A stretch of 64,000 bases of DNA, from contig NZ_JAANZA010000002.1 of assembly GCF_012274275.1 (NCBI RefSeq), positions 434,001-498,000 of the forward strand, read 5' to 3'. The DNA is from Cryobacterium sp. BB307. Its GTDB lineage: Bacteria > Actinomycetota > Actinomycetes > Actinomycetales > Microbacteriaceae. The notes below the pieces were generated by a model. It saw only the letters and a program-made list of their open reading frames with translations, made no database searches and was not told the DNA's origin. Position 1 is the first letter of the stretch, and the number at the start of each line of letters is the position of its first letter. The position numbers were made by a program, and so were the translations under genes. Shown here one piece after another: positions 17,778 through 28,478 of this stretch.

Positions 17778-18758
17778 CTAGGCGATGCTCGCCTTGCGGT
17801 TCTCGGTCAGCCGCTGCTCCTGCTTCTTCAGCTCCGGCTCGTTCTGTCGCAGGTGCGCGTACAGCGGCGCGGCGATGAAGATCGTCGAATAGGTGCCGAC
17901 GAGCATGCCGATGAACAAGGCGAGGGCGATGTCTCGCAGCGTGCCGGCGCCGAGCAGCACCGATCCGATGAACAGGATCGAGCCGACCGGCAGCAGCGCG
18001 ACGACCGAAGTGTTGATCGACCTCACCAGCGTCTGGTTCACCGCAAGGTTCACCGACTCCGAGAAGGTTCGCACCCCGGTGTCCTCTGTGGTGTTCTCGC
18101 GAATCTTGTCGAACACCACGACAGTGTCGTACAGCGAGTAGCCGAGGATGGTCAGGAAGCCGATCATCGCTGCCGGGGTCACCTCGAACGCGAGGACGCC
18201 GTAGATCCCGGCGGTGATCACCAGGTCGTGCAGCAGTGCGATCATTGCGGCGAGCGACATCTTCCAGGTGCGGAAGTAGAGCGCCATCACCACAGCGGCG
18301 AGACCGAGGAACACCAACAGCGCCCGGATGGACGAGTTGGTGATGTCCTGACCCCAGACCGGGCCGATGAACGATGCTGTGACATCCGAAACACCGACGC
18401 CGTAGGCCTCGGCGAGTGCATCGCGCACGTCATCGCTCTCGCGGTTCGTCAGCTGGTCGGTCTGCACCCGGACAGAGTCGCCGCCGACGATCGTGACCTT
18501 CGCGTTCGCGCTGTCGACGACGGATGCGACGACATCCGAAGCGAGGGCGTCATCCGGATTCGCGACGTCGGCGACCTCGAACTGCGAACCGCCGCGGAAC
18601 TCGATCCCGAACTGGAAACCGCCGCGCATCATCGTGACGCCGACGAACAGGATGACCAGGGAGATGGCGATCGAGTACCAGATCCGGCGCTTGCCGATGA
18701 AGTCGAACGAGCGCTTGCCCGTGTAGAGGTCGTTGCCGAACTGGGAGAAGCTGGCCAT
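17778..18758 (-). CDS. secF: Protein translocase subunit SecF
   Basis: 326 aa with six predicted transmembrane segments. It has the large extracytoplasmic loop after TM1 and the conserved GYSLYDTVVVFDKIREN region of SecF. With SecD it uses the proton motive force to help pull secreted proteins through SecYEG. The start ATG overlaps the secD stop by one base (TGATG). The C-terminus is short and basic. Confidence 0.96.
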   Translation of the reverse strand: MASFSQFGNDLYTGKRSFDFIGKRRIWYSIAISLVILFVGVTMMRGGFQFGIEFRGGSQFEVADVANPDDALASDVVASVVDSANAKVTIVGGDSVRVQTDQLTNRESDDVRDALAEAYGVGVSDVTASFIGPVWGQDITNSSIRALLVFLGLAAVVMALYFRTWKMSLAAMIALLHDLVITAGIYGVLAFEVTPAAMIGFLTILGYSLYDTVVVFDKIRENTTEDTGVRTFSESVNLAVNQTLVRSINTSVVALLPVGSILFIGSVLLGAGTLRDIALALFIGMLVGTYSTIFIAAPLYAHLRQNEPELKKQEQRLTENRKASIA

Positions 18759-20527
18759 CAGGAATCCTTCCCCGCGTTCTTCTTGGCAGTGGAGTTCTTG
18801 GCACTGGTGCTGGTGGAGCCGGTGCTGACGGAGCTGACCTTCTCGGCGGCCTTGCGCTCGGCGATGGTCTGGCGCTTCGCGGCCTCACGGCTGCTCGACG
18901 CGCGCTTGCTGGCCGGCACGGCGACCGGGTCGCGGAACTGCGCCCGCCCGCGGTAGACGGCGCCGAGCGCACGCGGGTCGAGCCCACTGAAGCGGTGACC
19001 CTCTCCGAAGAACTTGGTTTGCGCGAGCAGTTGCATGACCGGGTGGGTGAACATCGACACGACGAGGAGGTCGACCAGGGTTGTGAGCCCGAGCGTGAAG
19101 GCGAATCCGCGGACGTTCCCGACGGCCAGCAGGAACAGCACGGCAGCCGCGAGGAAGTTGACCGTGTCGGACGCGAAGATCGTGCGCAGAGCACGCTTCC
19201 AGCCCGCCTCGACTGCCGAGACGAGGGCGCGCCCGTCGCGCAGTTCGTCGCGGATGCGCTCGAAGTAGACGATGAACGAGTCTGCGGTGATACCGACCGC
19301 GACGATGAGGCCGGCGACGCCCGCGAGCGAAAGTCGGTAGCCCTCACGCCAGGACAGGATGGTGACCAGCAGGTAGGTGATGATCGCCGCGACCATGAGC
19401 GACACGACGGTCACGAAGCCCAGCGTCCGGTACTGGATGAGCGAGTAGATCACGACCAGGATGAGGCCGATCAGGCCCGCGAGCAGGCCGCTGGCCAGCT
19501 GACTCTCACCGAGAGTCGCCGAGATGGTGTCCTGGCTCTGCACCACGAAGCCGATCGGCAGCGCACCGAACTTCAGCTGGTCCGCGAGGGTCTTCGCCGT
19601 CTCCTGAGTGAAGGATCCGGTGATCTGCGGCTTGCCATCGGTGATGACCGCGTTGGTGGTCGGGGCCGTGATGACCTTGCCGTCAAGCACGACCGCGAAC
19701 TGGTTCTGCGAGCCCGGCAGCTGGAACAGCCGCTTGGTGACGTCGCCGAACTCCTTAGTGCCCTCACCGTCGAAGACGATGTTGACGCCCCACTGGCCGG
19801 TGCTGACGCCCTGGCTGTTGGCGACCAGCGCGGCCTGTGCGTCGGCGATGCGCTCACCTGAGACCTCGACCGGGCCGAGGATGTACTTGAACTGCAGCGT
19901 GTCGTCACAGGTGATGAGCGGCTTGTCGGCCGGCGCGATCGCCATCGCGGCCTCGTCGATCGTGTCGCAGGTGAAGTTCGTGAACTCCTCCTGCAGAGCA
20001 GGGGTGATCCAGTTCAGGTCGCTGGCATCGGTCGGCGTGACGCTCGGCTCGGCCGCAGGCTCTTCCGCCGGTGCAGAAGGCGACGGTGACGGGCTCGGCT
20101 CGCCGTCCTCCCCAACCGCCGACGTCGCGGAGACGTCCGCGACGAGCACTGGGCGGAACTCGAGCTTGGCCGAAGCCTCGAGGCGCTCCATGGTCTCGTC
20201 ATCCGGAACGCCGGGGATCGAGACGATGACGTTCTGCCCGCTCTGCGTGCTGATCTCGGCCTCAGCGACACCGGATGCGTCGACACGCTGACGGATGATC
20301 GACACGGCCTGGTCGAGCTGTTCCTGAGTGACGGCCTGGCCGCTCTCCAGTTGCGGCGCCAAGATGATCTGGGTTCCGCCCTCGAGGTCGAGCGCGAGCT
20401 TCGGGCTCCACGACCCGCCACCCCAGATGACCGCCGCGCCGTTGAGCGCCACCAGTCCGAGCACGATCACCAGGAGCCAGGTGAGAGTGCGCCATGCCCT
20501 CTTCACCGGTGTCGATCTTGCGGCCAC
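18758..20527 (-). CDS. secD: Protein translocase subunit SecD
   Basis: 589 aa, GTG start. After TM1 comes LALDLEGGTQIIL (the D/G-rich SecD motif), then the periplasmic-type P1 domain. An Asp/Glu/Pro/Ser-rich acidic insert lies at about residues 140-170 (GEPSPSPSPSAPAEEP). Five further TM helices follow, including GVAGLIVAVGITADSF. The tail is rich in Lys and Ser. The flexible acidic insert is a lineage feature of actinobacterial SecD. It is coupled to secF. Confidence 0.96.
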   Translation of the reverse strand: MAARSTPVKRAWRTLTWLLVIVLGLVALNGAAVIWGGGSWSPKLALDLEGGTQIILAPQLESGQAVTQEQLDQAVSIIRQRVDASGVAEAEISTQSGQNVIVSIPGVPDDETMERLEASAKLEFRPVLVADVSATSAVGEDGEPSPSPSPSAPAEEPAAEPSVTPTDASDLNWITPALQEEFTNFTCDTIDEAAMAIAPADKPLITCDDTLQFKYILGPVEVSGERIADAQAALVANSQGVSTGQWGVNIVFDGEGTKEFGDVTKRLFQLPGSQNQFAVVLDGKVITAPTTNAVITDGKPQITGSFTQETAKTLADQLKFGALPIGFVVQSQDTISATLGESQLASGLLAGLIGLILVVIYSLIQYRTLGFVTVVSLMVAAIITYLLVTILSWREGYRLSLAGVAGLIVAVGITADSFIVYFERIRDELRDGRALVSAVEAGWKRALRTIFASDTVNFLAAAVLFLLAVGNVRGFAFTLGLTTLVDLLVVSMFTHPVMQLLAQTKFFGEGHRFSGLDPRALGAVYRGRAQFRDPVAVPASKRASSSREAAKRQTIAERKAAEKVSSVSTGSTSTSAKNSTAKKNAGKDS

Positions 20528-20626
20528 GTACGCTCAGCTTTCTAGGGTCAGATCAGGAGTTATTGTGCGGACAACGGCCCGCGGTCCACGCGTCTTCGCG
20601 TGGAGCAGGTTTCAGGTTAGCGCCTA

Positions 20627-20989
20627 CTAGAGGGCCTTCTTGTCATCTCCGGTGGTGCCGTCGTCCGTTGCAACGTCGGTTGTGCTGTCCTCGATTGCGT
20701 CGGCGGTCTCATCGTCGGTGGCGGCGACGGCCTCGTCGGCGGGCTTAAGGAGCACCTGACGGTGCACGCGGAGCTCGACACCGGGGGCGACCTCGAGGGT
20801 GGCGATGTTGTCGTCTTCGTCGATCGCGGTGATGGTGCCGTACAGGCCGAAGTTGGTCATCACCTCGGTGCCGGGCACCATCTGGGTGCGACGCTCCTCC
20901 GCCTCACGCTGCCGCTTCTTGCCAGAACGGAACTGGAAGAAGAGCAACGCCGCGAGGGCGACAAGGATGATGACGAATGTGAGGTCCAT
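20627..20989 (-). CDS. yajC: Sec accessory protein YajC
   Basis: A 120-aa protein with one N-terminal membrane helix (LTFVIILVALAALLFFQF), the conserved cytoplasmic region MVPGTEVMTNFGLYGTI and a long acidic C-terminal tail. YajC associates with SecDF. It lies between ruvB and secD on the same strand, the standard order. The tail is low complexity and rich in Asp and Thr. Confidence 0.95.
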   Translation of the reverse strand: MDLTFVIILVALAALLFFQFRSGKKRQREAEERRTQMVPGTEVMTNFGLYGTITAIDEDDNIATLEVAPGVELRVHRQVLLKPADEAVAATDDETADAIEDSTTDVATDDGTTGDDKKAL

Positions 20990-21099
20990 GTGGGACTTGG
21001 CCTTCCGAAGGGGACTGTGGTTGCGGCTCGTGTCGGCGTTCAGCCGTGCGACTGAGCCACTGATCGCGTGCGATCAGGCTGTGGAGAGCCAGTTAAGCA

Positions 21100-22137
21100 T
21101 CATAGGTCATCGCCGAACAGGGCGTCTGAGCGCCGCTGGATCCCGAGGTGCTCGAAGGCGGCGCGCGTGGCGACCCGGCCACGCGGAGTGCGGGTCAGCA
21201 TGCCGACCCGAACCAGGAACGGCTCGACGACCGATTCGATCGTCTCGGCTTCCTCACCGACCGATACCGCGAGTGTGCCAAGGCCCACCGGACCGCCGTC
21301 GAAGCGGGTCAGGATGATGTCGAGCACCGCCCGGTCGAGCCGGTCCAAGCCGAGCCCGTCGACGTCGTACAGCTCGAGCGCCGACTGCACCGCGTGCAGA
21401 CCGTCGACGTGGTGCACCAGGATGTAGTCCCGCACACGTCGAAGCAGACGGTTGGCGATTCGCGGGGTCCCACGGGAACGGCCTGCGATCTCGGCGAGGG
21501 CATCGCGTTCGACATTGAGCTCGAGGAGCGCCGCCGCACGGATGAGCACCTGCTCGAGCTCACCCTCGTCGTAGAACTCGAGGTGGGCGGTGAACCCGAA
21601 GCGGTCGCGCAACGGGTTCGGCAGCAGACCGGATCGCGTGGTCGCGCCGACCAGCGTGAACGGTGCCAGGTCGAGTGGGATCGACGTGGCGCCTGCGCCC
21701 TTGCCGACCATGATGTCGATGCGGAAGTCCTCCATCGCGAGGTACAGCATCTCCTCCGCCGACCGTGCCATGCGGTGGATCTCGTCGATGAACAGGATCT
21801 CCCCCGGCACGAGCGACGACAGTAACGCTGCCAGGTCGCCCGCGTGCTGGATCGCTGGGCCGCTGGACATGCGCAGCGGCCGACCGCTCTCCTCCGCGAC
21901 GATCATGGCGAGCGTCGTCTTGCCGAGGCCGGGCGGGCCGGCGAGCAGGATGTGGTCTGGTGTGCGGTTCTGAATCCGCGCTGCGTCGAGCAGCAGCTGC
22001 AGCTGTGCGCGCACCTTGGCCTGCCCGACGAACTCAGCGAGCGTCTTCGGACGAAGCGCGCCCTCGAAGGCGAGCTCGGCATCCGATTCCGGTGTCGACC
22101 GGACGATGCCGAGGTCGCCGGCGGCGTCGCCCGTCAT
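21100..22137 (-). CDS. ruvB: Holliday junction branch-migration helicase RuvB
   Basis: 345 aa with Walker [10 protein letters not shown], Walker B LFIDEIHR and the C-terminal winged helix with TPRGRVAT. The hexamer drives branch migration with RuvA. Its start overlaps the ruvA stop. It follows ruvC and ruvA in a tight operon. Confidence 0.98.
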   Translation of the reverse strand: MTGDAAGDLGIVRSTPESDAELAFEGALRPKTLAEFVGQAKVRAQLQLLLDAARIQNRTPDHILLAGPPGLGKTTLAMIVAEESGRPLRMSSGPAIQHAGDLAALLSSLVPGEILFIDEIHRMARSAEEMLYLAMEDFRIDIMVGKGAGATSIPLDLAPFTLVGATTRSGLLPNPLRDRFGFTAHLEFYDEGELEQVLIRAAALLELNVERDALAEIAGRSRGTPRIANRLLRRVRDYILVHHVDGLHAVQSALELYDVDGLGLDRLDRAVLDIILTRFDGGPVGLGTLAVSVGEEAETIESVVEPFLVRVGMLTRTPRGRVATRAAFEHLGIQRRSDALFGDDL

Positions 22138-22760
22138 GAACGGCCACCCATGGAGCTGAGCTGGCTGGGTCCGAGGTTCGCGAGGGCGATGCGCAGCAGC
22201 GCCTGCACGTTCGACTTCTCATCGTCGGATGCCGCGGCGACGGCGTCGTCGACGGCCTGCGCCGCGATCTTCTCCGACCAGCCGAGGCCGGCAAGGGCAG
22301 CGATGACGCTGTCGCCGACGTGCGCGGGGGCCCTTGACGCCGGAGCGTCCTGCATGCGGACGGCGGTGAGCTTGCCCGCGAGGGAGACGACGATGAGCTT
22401 CGCGGTCTTCGGGCCGATGCCGGAGACCTTGCGGAACGCTGCGTCGTCCTCGTTCGCGACCGCGGCGGCGATCTCCGCCGGCCGGAGCGCGCCGAGCACA
22501 CCCATCGCCGACTTGGGGCCGACTCCGCTCACGCCGCGCAGCAGGTCGAACAGCTCCCGCTCCTCAGCGTCGGCGAACCCGTAGAGGGCGAGTTCGTCCT
22601 CACGCACGATGAGGGCGGTGTGCAGGCTCGCCTCCGAGCCGACCCGCAGCGACAGCGCGGTGTCCGGTGTGACAGCGACCCGCAACCCGACTCCCCCGAC
22701 CTCGACGACGACACTCGAACCAGCAGTTACGAGCACGGAGCCGCGGACGGAAGCGATCAT
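22134..22760 (-). CDS. ruvA: Holliday junction DNA-binding protein RuvA
   Basis: 208 aa beginning MIASVRGSV, an OB fold followed by helix-hairpin-helix motifs ([13 protein letters not shown] and [13 protein letters not shown]) and a C-terminal domain that contacts RuvB. It is flanked by 4-nt overlaps with ruvC and ruvB, so the complex should be made in balanced amounts. Confidence 0.97.
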   Translation of the reverse strand: MIASVRGSVLVTAGSSVVVEVGGVGLRVAVTPDTALSLRVGSEASLHTALIVREDELALYGFADAEERELFDLLRGVSGVGPKSAMGVLGALRPAEIAAAVANEDDAAFRKVSGIGPKTAKLIVVSLAGKLTAVRMQDAPASRAPAHVGDSVIAALAGLGWSEKIAAQAVDDAVAAASDDEKSNVQALLRIALANLGPSQLSSMGGRS

Positions 22761-23335
22761 GGAGCCAGCCTACGGTGGGCCCCCGACCTCGCCGCGGAGC
22801 GCTCGGCGGCGTGCCACGCCTGCTGCGCGGGAGTGAGTGTCCCTCGATCCGTTGCGACGCTCGCGCCGCGTTTCCAGGCGTGACAGATGGCCAGGGCGAG
22901 CGCGTCCGATGCGTCGGCCGGCTTGGGCGCCTCCGCGAGACGCAGCACCTTCGCCACCATCGTCGCCAGCTGCTTCTTCTCGGCGCCGCCGTAGCCGGTG
23001 AGGGCCGCCTTGACCTCGGTCGGCGTATGGAAGCCGACGTCGAGACCGCGCGCGGCGGACGCATGCAGGGCGACACCGCTGGCCTGCGCGACGCCCATCA
23101 CGGTGCGCAGGTTCTGCTGCGCGAACACGCGTTCGATGGCAACGGCATCCGGATGCCACTCGTCGAGCATCGAGGCGATCTGGTTCCCGATCGTGAGGAG
23201 CCGCTTCTCGAGCGCCTCCCCCGCGCCTGTGCGGATGACGTCGACGAACACCAGGGTGGCGCGTCGGTCGGGCGTGACATCGACGACCCCGACGCCGCAG
23301 CGGGTGAGGCCGGGGTCGATGCCGAGCACCCGCAC
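22757..23335 (-). CDS. ruvC: Holliday junction endonuclease RuvC
   Basis: 192 aa. MRVLGIDPGLTRCGVGVVD holds the first catalytic Asp (residue 6-7 region); VAIERVFAQQN gives the Glu, and the ASDALALAICHAW helix the C-terminal acidic residues. It cuts Holliday junctions symmetrically. It starts six bases after the YebC gene and overlaps ruvA. Confidence 0.97.
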   Translation of the reverse strand: MRVLGIDPGLTRCGVGVVDVTPDRRATLVFVDVIRTGAGEALEKRLLTIGNQIASMLDEWHPDAVAIERVFAQQNLRTVMGVAQASGVALHASAARGLDVGFHTPTEVKAALTGYGGAEKKQLATMVAKVLRLAEAPKPADASDALALAICHAWKRGASVATDRGTLTPAQQAWHAAERSAARSGAHRRLAP

Positions 23336-23341
23336 GAGGGT

Positions 23342-24103
23342 CTACTCCTCTTCGTCGAGCTGGGCTTGCACCTCGGCCGGGACGTCGAAGTTCCCGTAGA
23401 CGTTCTGCACGTCGTCGAGATCCTCGAGCGCGTCGATGAGCTTGAACACCTTGCGCGCGGTCTCGACGTCCACCTCGACGCTGAGGTTCGGCACGAACTC
23501 GGCCTCAGCAGAGTCGTAGTCGATGCCCGCCTCCTGCAGCGCGGTGCGAGCCGCGACCAGGTCGGTCGGCTCCGTCACGACCTCGAAGCCAGCGCCACGG
23601 TCGATGACTTCCTCTGCCCCGGCGTCCAGCACTGCGAGCAGGATGTCGTCCTCGGAGACCCCGTCGGTCTTCTCGATCGACACGACCCCCTTACGGTTGA
23701 AGTTGTAGGCGACGCTGCCTGGGTCGGCCATGGTGCCGCCGTTGCGGGTCATCGCGGTGCGGACCTCGGCTGCTGCGCGGTTGCGGTTGTCGGTGAGGCA
23801 CTCGATCAGCAGGGCGACGCCGCCGGCGGCGTAGCCCTCGTACATGATCGTCTGGTAGTCGATCGTCTCGCCGGTGAGGCCGGCGCCGCGCTTGATCGCG
23901 CGATCGATGTTGTCGTTGGGAACCGACGTCTTCTTCGCCTTCTGCACGGCGTCGACGAGGGTCGGGTTGCCGGAGAGGTCAGCACCGCCGATCTTGGCTG
24001 CGACCTCGATGTTCTTGATGAGCTTCGCGAAGGACTTCGCGCGGCGCGCGTCGATGACGGCCTTCTTGTGCTTCGTCGTTGCCCATTTGGAGTGACCGGC
24101 CAC
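23342..24103 (-). CDS. yebC: YebC/PmpR-family protein (TACO1-like)
   Basis: 253 aa starting [15 protein letters not shown], the invariant family N-terminus, with [11 protein letters not shown] and [15 protein letters not shown]. Members are described as DNA-binding regulators or, more recently, as translation factors for proline-rich stalls. Its position just upstream of ruvC is the usual one. Confidence 0.93.
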   Translation of the reverse strand: MAGHSKWATTKHKKAVIDARRAKSFAKLIKNIEVAAKIGGADLSGNPTLVDAVQKAKKTSVPNDNIDRAIKRGAGLTGETIDYQTIMYEGYAAGGVALLIECLTDNRNRAAAEVRTAMTRNGGTMADPGSVAYNFNRKGVVSIEKTDGVSEDDILLAVLDAGAEEVIDRGAGFEVVTEPTDLVAARTALQEAGIDYDSAEAEFVPNLSVEVDVETARKVFKLIDALEDLDDVQNVYGNFDVPAEVQAQLDEEE

Positions 24104-24206
24104 TAACGTCCCTTTCGTCGACGCACCGCTTGGCTCTGCCCCGGGTGCGCGTTTACCGCCCGTAATTCTACGCCAGCGGTGTCTGGCAGCCGGTTAGGGC
24201 GCCGCG

Positions 24207-24809
24207 TCAGCGAGCCGCGCGCACCTTGTCCAGGAAATAGCGGTGGAAGCGGTGGTCATCCGTCATCTCCGGATGGAAGGACGTGCCGAGCAGATTCCCC
24301 TGCTCGACCGCGACGACTCGTCCGTCTCTCAATGTCGCGAGGGTCTTGACCTCGTCGCCGACCCGTTCGACCACTGGGGCGCGGATGAACACCGCGTGCA
24401 GCGGCGGTTCTCCGATCGCCGGGACCTTGAGGTCGACCTCGAACGAGTCGGTCTGGGACCCGAACGCGTTGCGGCGCACATCGATGTCGAGTGCACCGAG
24501 GCTCTCCTGGCCCTCGATGCCGTCGACGATGCGTGCGGACAGCATGATCAGCCCCGCGCACGTGCCGTACGCGGGCAGCCCCTCGGCCAGCGCGCGCTTG
24601 AGCGGCTCGGCGAGGCCGAAGATGCGCGACAGCTTGTCGATGACGGTGGACTCACCACCGGGGATGACGATCCCGTCGATGCTGTCGAGCTCCTCCGGGC
24701 GGCGCACAGGCACCGCGTCGGCGCCGAAGCCCCTGAGCACCGCGAGATGCTCGCGGAAGTCGCCCTGGAGGGCGAGCACTCCGACTGTCAGCGTGTCGCT
24801 ACCAGCCAC
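24207..24809 (-). CDS. pdxT: Pyridoxal 5'-phosphate synthase glutaminase subunit PdxT
   Basis: About 200 aa: [17 protein letters not shown] at the N-terminus, GGEST oxyanion region, nucleophile Cys in YGTCAG and the C-terminal His-Glu pair in SFHPEM. It releases ammonia from glutamine for PdxS. I chose the GTG that overlaps the last 11 nt of pdxS; a CTG six codons later would give the textbook N-terminus and cannot be excluded. No clear ribosome binding site is seen for either, consistent with coupling. Confidence 0.92.
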   Translation of the reverse strand: MAGSDTLTVGVLALQGDFREHLAVLRGFGADAVPVRRPEELDSIDGIVIPGGESTVIDKLSRIFGLAEPLKRALAEGLPAYGTCAGLIMLSARIVDGIEGQESLGALDIDVRRNAFGSQTDSFEVDLKVPAIGEPPLHAVFIRAPVVERVGDEVKTLATLRDGRVVAVEQGNLLGTSFHPEMTDDHRFHRYFLDKVRAAR

Positions 24810-25704
24810 GTTCGGCGAGGCGGTGCGGTGCAGCGAGGTCGGCGACATTGATGCCGACCATGGCCTCACCCAGCCCGCGCGAGACATCCGCGATGACCTC
24901 GGCGTCGTCGTAGAACGTTGTCGCCTTGACGATCGCTGCTGCCCGACGCTCGGGGTTGCCCGACTTGAAGATGCCCGATCCGACGAAGACACCGTCGGCG
25001 CCGAGCTGCATCATGAGCGCCGCGTCGGCTGGCGTTGCGACGCCACCGGCGGTGAACAGCACGACGGGAAGCTTTCCGGTCGCTGCGACCTCGGCGACGA
25101 GCTCGTACGGCGCCTGCAGTTCCTTTGCGGCGACGTACAACTCGTCCTTCGTCTTCGACTTGAGCTCGTTGATCTGGCCGGTGATGGTGCGGATGTGCTT
25201 GGTCGCCTCGGAGACGTCACCGGTGCCAGCTTCACCCTTGGAGCGGATCATCGCAGCACCCTCGGTGATACGGCGCAGGGCCTCACCCAGGTTGGTCGCG
25301 CCACACACGAACGGAACGTTGAACTGCCACTTGTCGATGTGGTTGACGTAGTCGGCGGGGCTCAGCACCTCGGACTCGTCGATGTAGTCGACCTTGAGCG
25401 CCTGCAGCACCTGCGCCTCGACGAAGTGGCCGATGCGGGCCTTCGCCATGACCGGGATGGAGACGGAGCTCACGATCGCGTCAATGAGGTCGGGGTCGCT
25501 CATGCGGGCGACGCCGCCCTGCGCGCGGATGTCGGCGGGCACGCGCTCGAGCGCCATGACAGCGACTGCGCCGGCGTCTTCGGCGATCTTCGCCTGATCC
25601 GCCGTGACGACGTCCATGATCACACCGCCCTTGAGCATCTCTGCCAGGCCGCGCTTGACGCGGCTCGTGCCCAGTTCGGTGTTGGAGTCGTTGGTGATGG
25701 TCAT
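24799..25704 (-). CDS. pdxS: Pyridoxal 5'-phosphate synthase lyase subunit PdxS
   Basis: 301 aa TIM barrel. The conserved start is [18 protein letters not shown]; the phosphate-binding end is [14 protein letters not shown] and [14 protein letters not shown]. It makes PLP directly from ribose 5-phosphate, glyceraldehyde 3-phosphate and PdxT-derived ammonia. It is cotranscribed with pdxT by overlap. Confidence 0.97.
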   Translation of the reverse strand: MTITNDSNTELGTSRVKRGLAEMLKGGVIMDVVTADQAKIAEDAGAVAVMALERVPADIRAQGGVARMSDPDLIDAIVSSVSIPVMAKARIGHFVEAQVLQALKVDYIDESEVLSPADYVNHIDKWQFNVPFVCGATNLGEALRRITEGAAMIRSKGEAGTGDVSEATKHIRTITGQINELKSKTKDELYVAAKELQAPYELVAEVAATGKLPVVLFTAGGVATPADAALMMQLGADGVFVGSGIFKSGNPERRAAAIVKATTFYDDAEVIADVSRGLGEAMVGINVADLAAPHRLAERGW

Positions 25705-25753
25705 TAGGTCATTCTACCGCCGCGGAGGACGGCAGAAGCACGCGGCGTAACGC

Positions 25754-26329
25754 TCAGTCATCACCGGTCGGCCAGCCCGCGGCGATCTCGTCGCGAACCT
25801 CGCCGAGCAGCCGCGGAACGGCCTTCGTGCCGGCGACGATCGGGAAGAAGTTGGAGTCGAGCGCCCAGCGCGGAACGATGTGCTGGTGCAGGTGCTCTGC
25901 GATGCCCGCGCCGGCGATGCGACCCTGATTCATGCCGAGGTTGAAGCCGTCGCAGTGGGCGACCTTCTTGAGCACGCGCATCGCGGTCTGGGTGAGGCTG
26001 CCGATCTCGGCGACCTCTTCCGGGCTCGCTTCGTCGTACGTTGCGATGTGCCGGTACGGGCACACCAGCAGGTGCCCGGAGTTGTACGGGTACAAGTTCA
26101 GCAGGGCGTACGCGTGCTTGCCGCGCGCCACGATGAGAGCTTGCTCGTCTTCGAGACCGGGTGCGCGGCAGAACGGGCACTCGTCCTTGGCCGGCTGCTG
26201 GCCGTCCTGGATGTAGACCAGCCGGTGCGGTGTCCACAGCCGCTGGAAGGCATCCGGAACTCCGGCGAAATCGCTCGCGAACTCCGCGCCGTGGAACTCC
26301 TCCGGCGAGTAACTGCGCCCGCTGTCCAT
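25754..26329 (-). CDS. HIT-family hydrolase/phosphorylase
   Basis: 191 aa with the histidine triad in EHLHQHIVPRW, a zinc-type CPFC motif near residue 51 and NLYPYNSGHLLVCPYRH. This is the actinobacterial HIT type found next to thrS, related to Ap4A phosphorylases. The exact nucleotide substrate is not visible from sequence. Its start overlaps the thrS stop by one base. Confidence 0.88.
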   Translation of the reverse strand: MDSGRSYSPEEFHGAEFASDFAGVPDAFQRLWTPHRLVYIQDGQQPAKDECPFCRAPGLEDEQALIVARGKHAYALLNLYPYNSGHLLVCPYRHIATYDEASPEEVAEIGSLTQTAMRVLKKVAHCDGFNLGMNQGRIAGAGIAEHLHQHIVPRWALDSNFFPIVAGTKAVPRLLGEVRDEIAAGWPTGDD

Positions 26330-28287
26330 CAGACCTGGGCTTTCGTCTCGATTGCTCTCAGGATGCGCTGGATCGCCTCGGCGACGGGCACGCCGTTGTC
26401 CTGGGTGCCGTCGCGGTAACGGAAGCTGACTGCGCCGTTGGCCCGGTCCTCCTCGCCTGCGATGAGCTGGTATGGCACCTTCTGCTTGGTGTGGGTGCGG
26501 ATCTTCTTCGGCATCCGGTCGTTGGAGTCGTCGAGTTCTGCACGCACACCGGCGTTCTTCAGCTGCTCGATGACCGAGCCGAGGTACTCCTCGTACTCCT
26601 CGGCGACGGGTATGCCGACGACCTGCACGGGCGAGAGCCAGACCGGGAACGCTCCGGCGTAGTGCTCGGTGAGCACGCCGAAGAAGCGCTCGATGGACCC
26701 GAACAGAGCGCGGTGGATCATCACCGGGCGCTGGCGCGTGCCATCCGCTGCCGTGTACTCGAGGCCGAAACGCTCTGGGAGGTTGAAGTCGAGCTGGATG
26801 GTCGACATCTGCCAGGTGCGGCCGATCGCGTCGCGTGCTTGCACGGAGATCTTCGGGCCGTAGAACGCGGCACCGCCGGGATCGGGTACCAGTTCGAGGC
26901 CGGATTCCTCCGCCACCTCGCGCAGGGTGGCGGTGGCCTCGTCCCAGACCGCGTCGTCGCCGACGTACTTCTCGGGGTCCTTGGTGGACAGTTCGAGGTA
27001 GAAGTCGTTCAGGCCGTAGTCCTTGAGGAGGTCAAGCACGAAGTCGAGGAGCATGCGCAGCTCTTCGCGCATGTTCTCCCGCGTGGTGAAGATGTGCGCG
27101 TCATCCTGAGTCATCCCGCGCACGCGGGTGAGGCCGTGCACGACGCCGCTCTTCTCGTAGCGGTAGACGGAGCCGAACTCGAACGCGCGCATCGGCAGGT
27201 CGCGGTAGGAGCGCCCACGCGACCGGTAGATGAGGATGTGGAATGGGCAGTTCATCGGCTTGAGGTAGTAGTCGGCGCCCTGTCTGGTGATCTCGCCGTC
27301 CTCTCCGCGCAGCTCGTCGAGGTGCATCGGCGGGAACATACCGTCGGCGTACCAGTCGAGGTGCCCGGATTCTTCGAACAGGTTCGACTTGGTGATGTGC
27401 GGCGAGTAGACGAACTCGTAGCCGGCTTGCTCGTGGCGGCGGCGGGAGTAGTCCTCCATCTCCTTGCGGATGATGCCGCCCTTGGGGTGGAACACCGGCA
27501 GTCCGGAGCCGATTTCCTCGGGGAAGGAGAACAGGTCGAGCTCTGCACCGAGTTTGCGGTGGTCGCGCTTGGCAGCCTCTTCGAGTCGCTGCTGGTACTC
27601 GCGCAGCTCGTCCTTGCTCGGCCAGGCAGTGCCGTAGATGCGCTGGAGCTGCTTGTTCTTCTCGGACCCGCGCCAGTAGGCGGCGGCGACACGCGTGAGG
27701 GCGTAGCCGTTGCCGATCATGCGAGTGTTCGGAAGGTGGGGTCCGCGGCAGAGGTCCTTCCAGGCGGTTTCGCCGGACTTCGAGTCGACGTTGTCGTAGA
27801 TCGTGAGTTCTGCGCCGCCGACTTCGACGCTCTCCCCCGCGTCACCGGCTTCGGCCGAGCCGCCCTTGAGCCCGATGAGTTCAAGCTTGTACGGCTCGCC
27901 TGCCAGCTCGGTGCGTGCTTCGTCCTCGGTGACGACCCGACGCTGGAAGCGTTGGCCGGACCGGATGATGCGGTCCACCTCTTTCTGGATGGCCTTCAGG
28001 TCTTCTGGCGTGAATGGTTCCTCGACGTCGAAGTCGTAGTAGAACCCGTCGGTGATGGGCGGGCCGATGCCGAGCTTCGCTTCCGGATTGATCGACTGCA
28101 CCGCTTGGGCGACGACGTGGGCCGCAGAGTGGCGGAGGATGTTGAGGCCATCCTGCGAGTCAATGGTGACGGGTTCGACGGTGTCGCTGTCAGTGACGGT
28201 GGCGGCGAGGTCTTTCAGTTCGCCGTTGACGCGCATCGCGACGATGTTGCGGTCACTGTAGAGGTCGAATCCCGTCTGGTGGCTCAT
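26329..28287 (-). CDS. thrS: Threonyl-tRNA synthetase
   Basis: 652 aa: a short N-terminal TGS-like region, an editing domain with [11 protein letters not shown], then the class II core with motif 2 [11 protein letters not shown], the zinc-site segment [10 protein letters not shown] and motif 3 [13 protein letters not shown], then the anticodon-binding domain. Full length. It heads the thrS-HIT-pdxS direction of transcription. Confidence 0.97.
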   Translation of the reverse strand: MSHQTGFDLYSDRNIVAMRVNGELKDLAATVTDSDTVEPVTIDSQDGLNILRHSAAHVVAQAVQSINPEAKLGIGPPITDGFYYDFDVEEPFTPEDLKAIQKEVDRIIRSGQRFQRRVVTEDEARTELAGEPYKLELIGLKGGSAEAGDAGESVEVGGAELTIYDNVDSKSGETAWKDLCRGPHLPNTRMIGNGYALTRVAAAYWRGSEKNKQLQRIYGTAWPSKDELREYQQRLEEAAKRDHRKLGAELDLFSFPEEIGSGLPVFHPKGGIIRKEMEDYSRRRHEQAGYEFVYSPHITKSNLFEESGHLDWYADGMFPPMHLDELRGEDGEITRQGADYYLKPMNCPFHILIYRSRGRSYRDLPMRAFEFGSVYRYEKSGVVHGLTRVRGMTQDDAHIFTTRENMREELRMLLDFVLDLLKDYGLNDFYLELSTKDPEKYVGDDAVWDEATATLREVAEESGLELVPDPGGAAFYGPKISVQARDAIGRTWQMSTIQLDFNLPERFGLEYTAADGTRQRPVMIHRALFGSIERFFGVLTEHYAGAFPVWLSPVQVVGIPVAEEYEEYLGSVIEQLKNAGVRAELDDSNDRMPKKIRTHTKQKVPYQLIAGEEDRANGAVSFRYRDGTQDNGVPVAEAIQRILRAIETKAQV

Positions 28288-28336
28288 TGGATCAACTTTA
28301 GTGGCCGGGGCGTCCGCCTACAGCCGCTTCTCCATC

Positions 28337-28450
28337 GGTGGTCGAGCTCTCGGTTGACGAGCCCCCGGTGGTCGTGCCTCTCGAGACCCGCGCTCCGGTG
28401 GTCGAGCCTGTCGAGACCCGCGCTCCGGTGGTCGAGTCTGTCGAGACCCG
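28337..28450. repeat. Four tandem 30-bp REP-like units
   Basis: The core GGTGGTCG recurs at 28337, 28367, 28397 and 28427, exactly 30 bp apart; the last three units continue into TGTCGAGACCCG or a close variant. The first unit is the most diverged. The 28288-28478 gap between thrS and the HNH pseudogene holds nothing else I can identify. A single copy in the opposite orientation lies at 30094-30117. Confidence 0.85.
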
Positions 28451-28478
28451 TTGCTGGGCAGAGTTCTCCCGCGGTGCC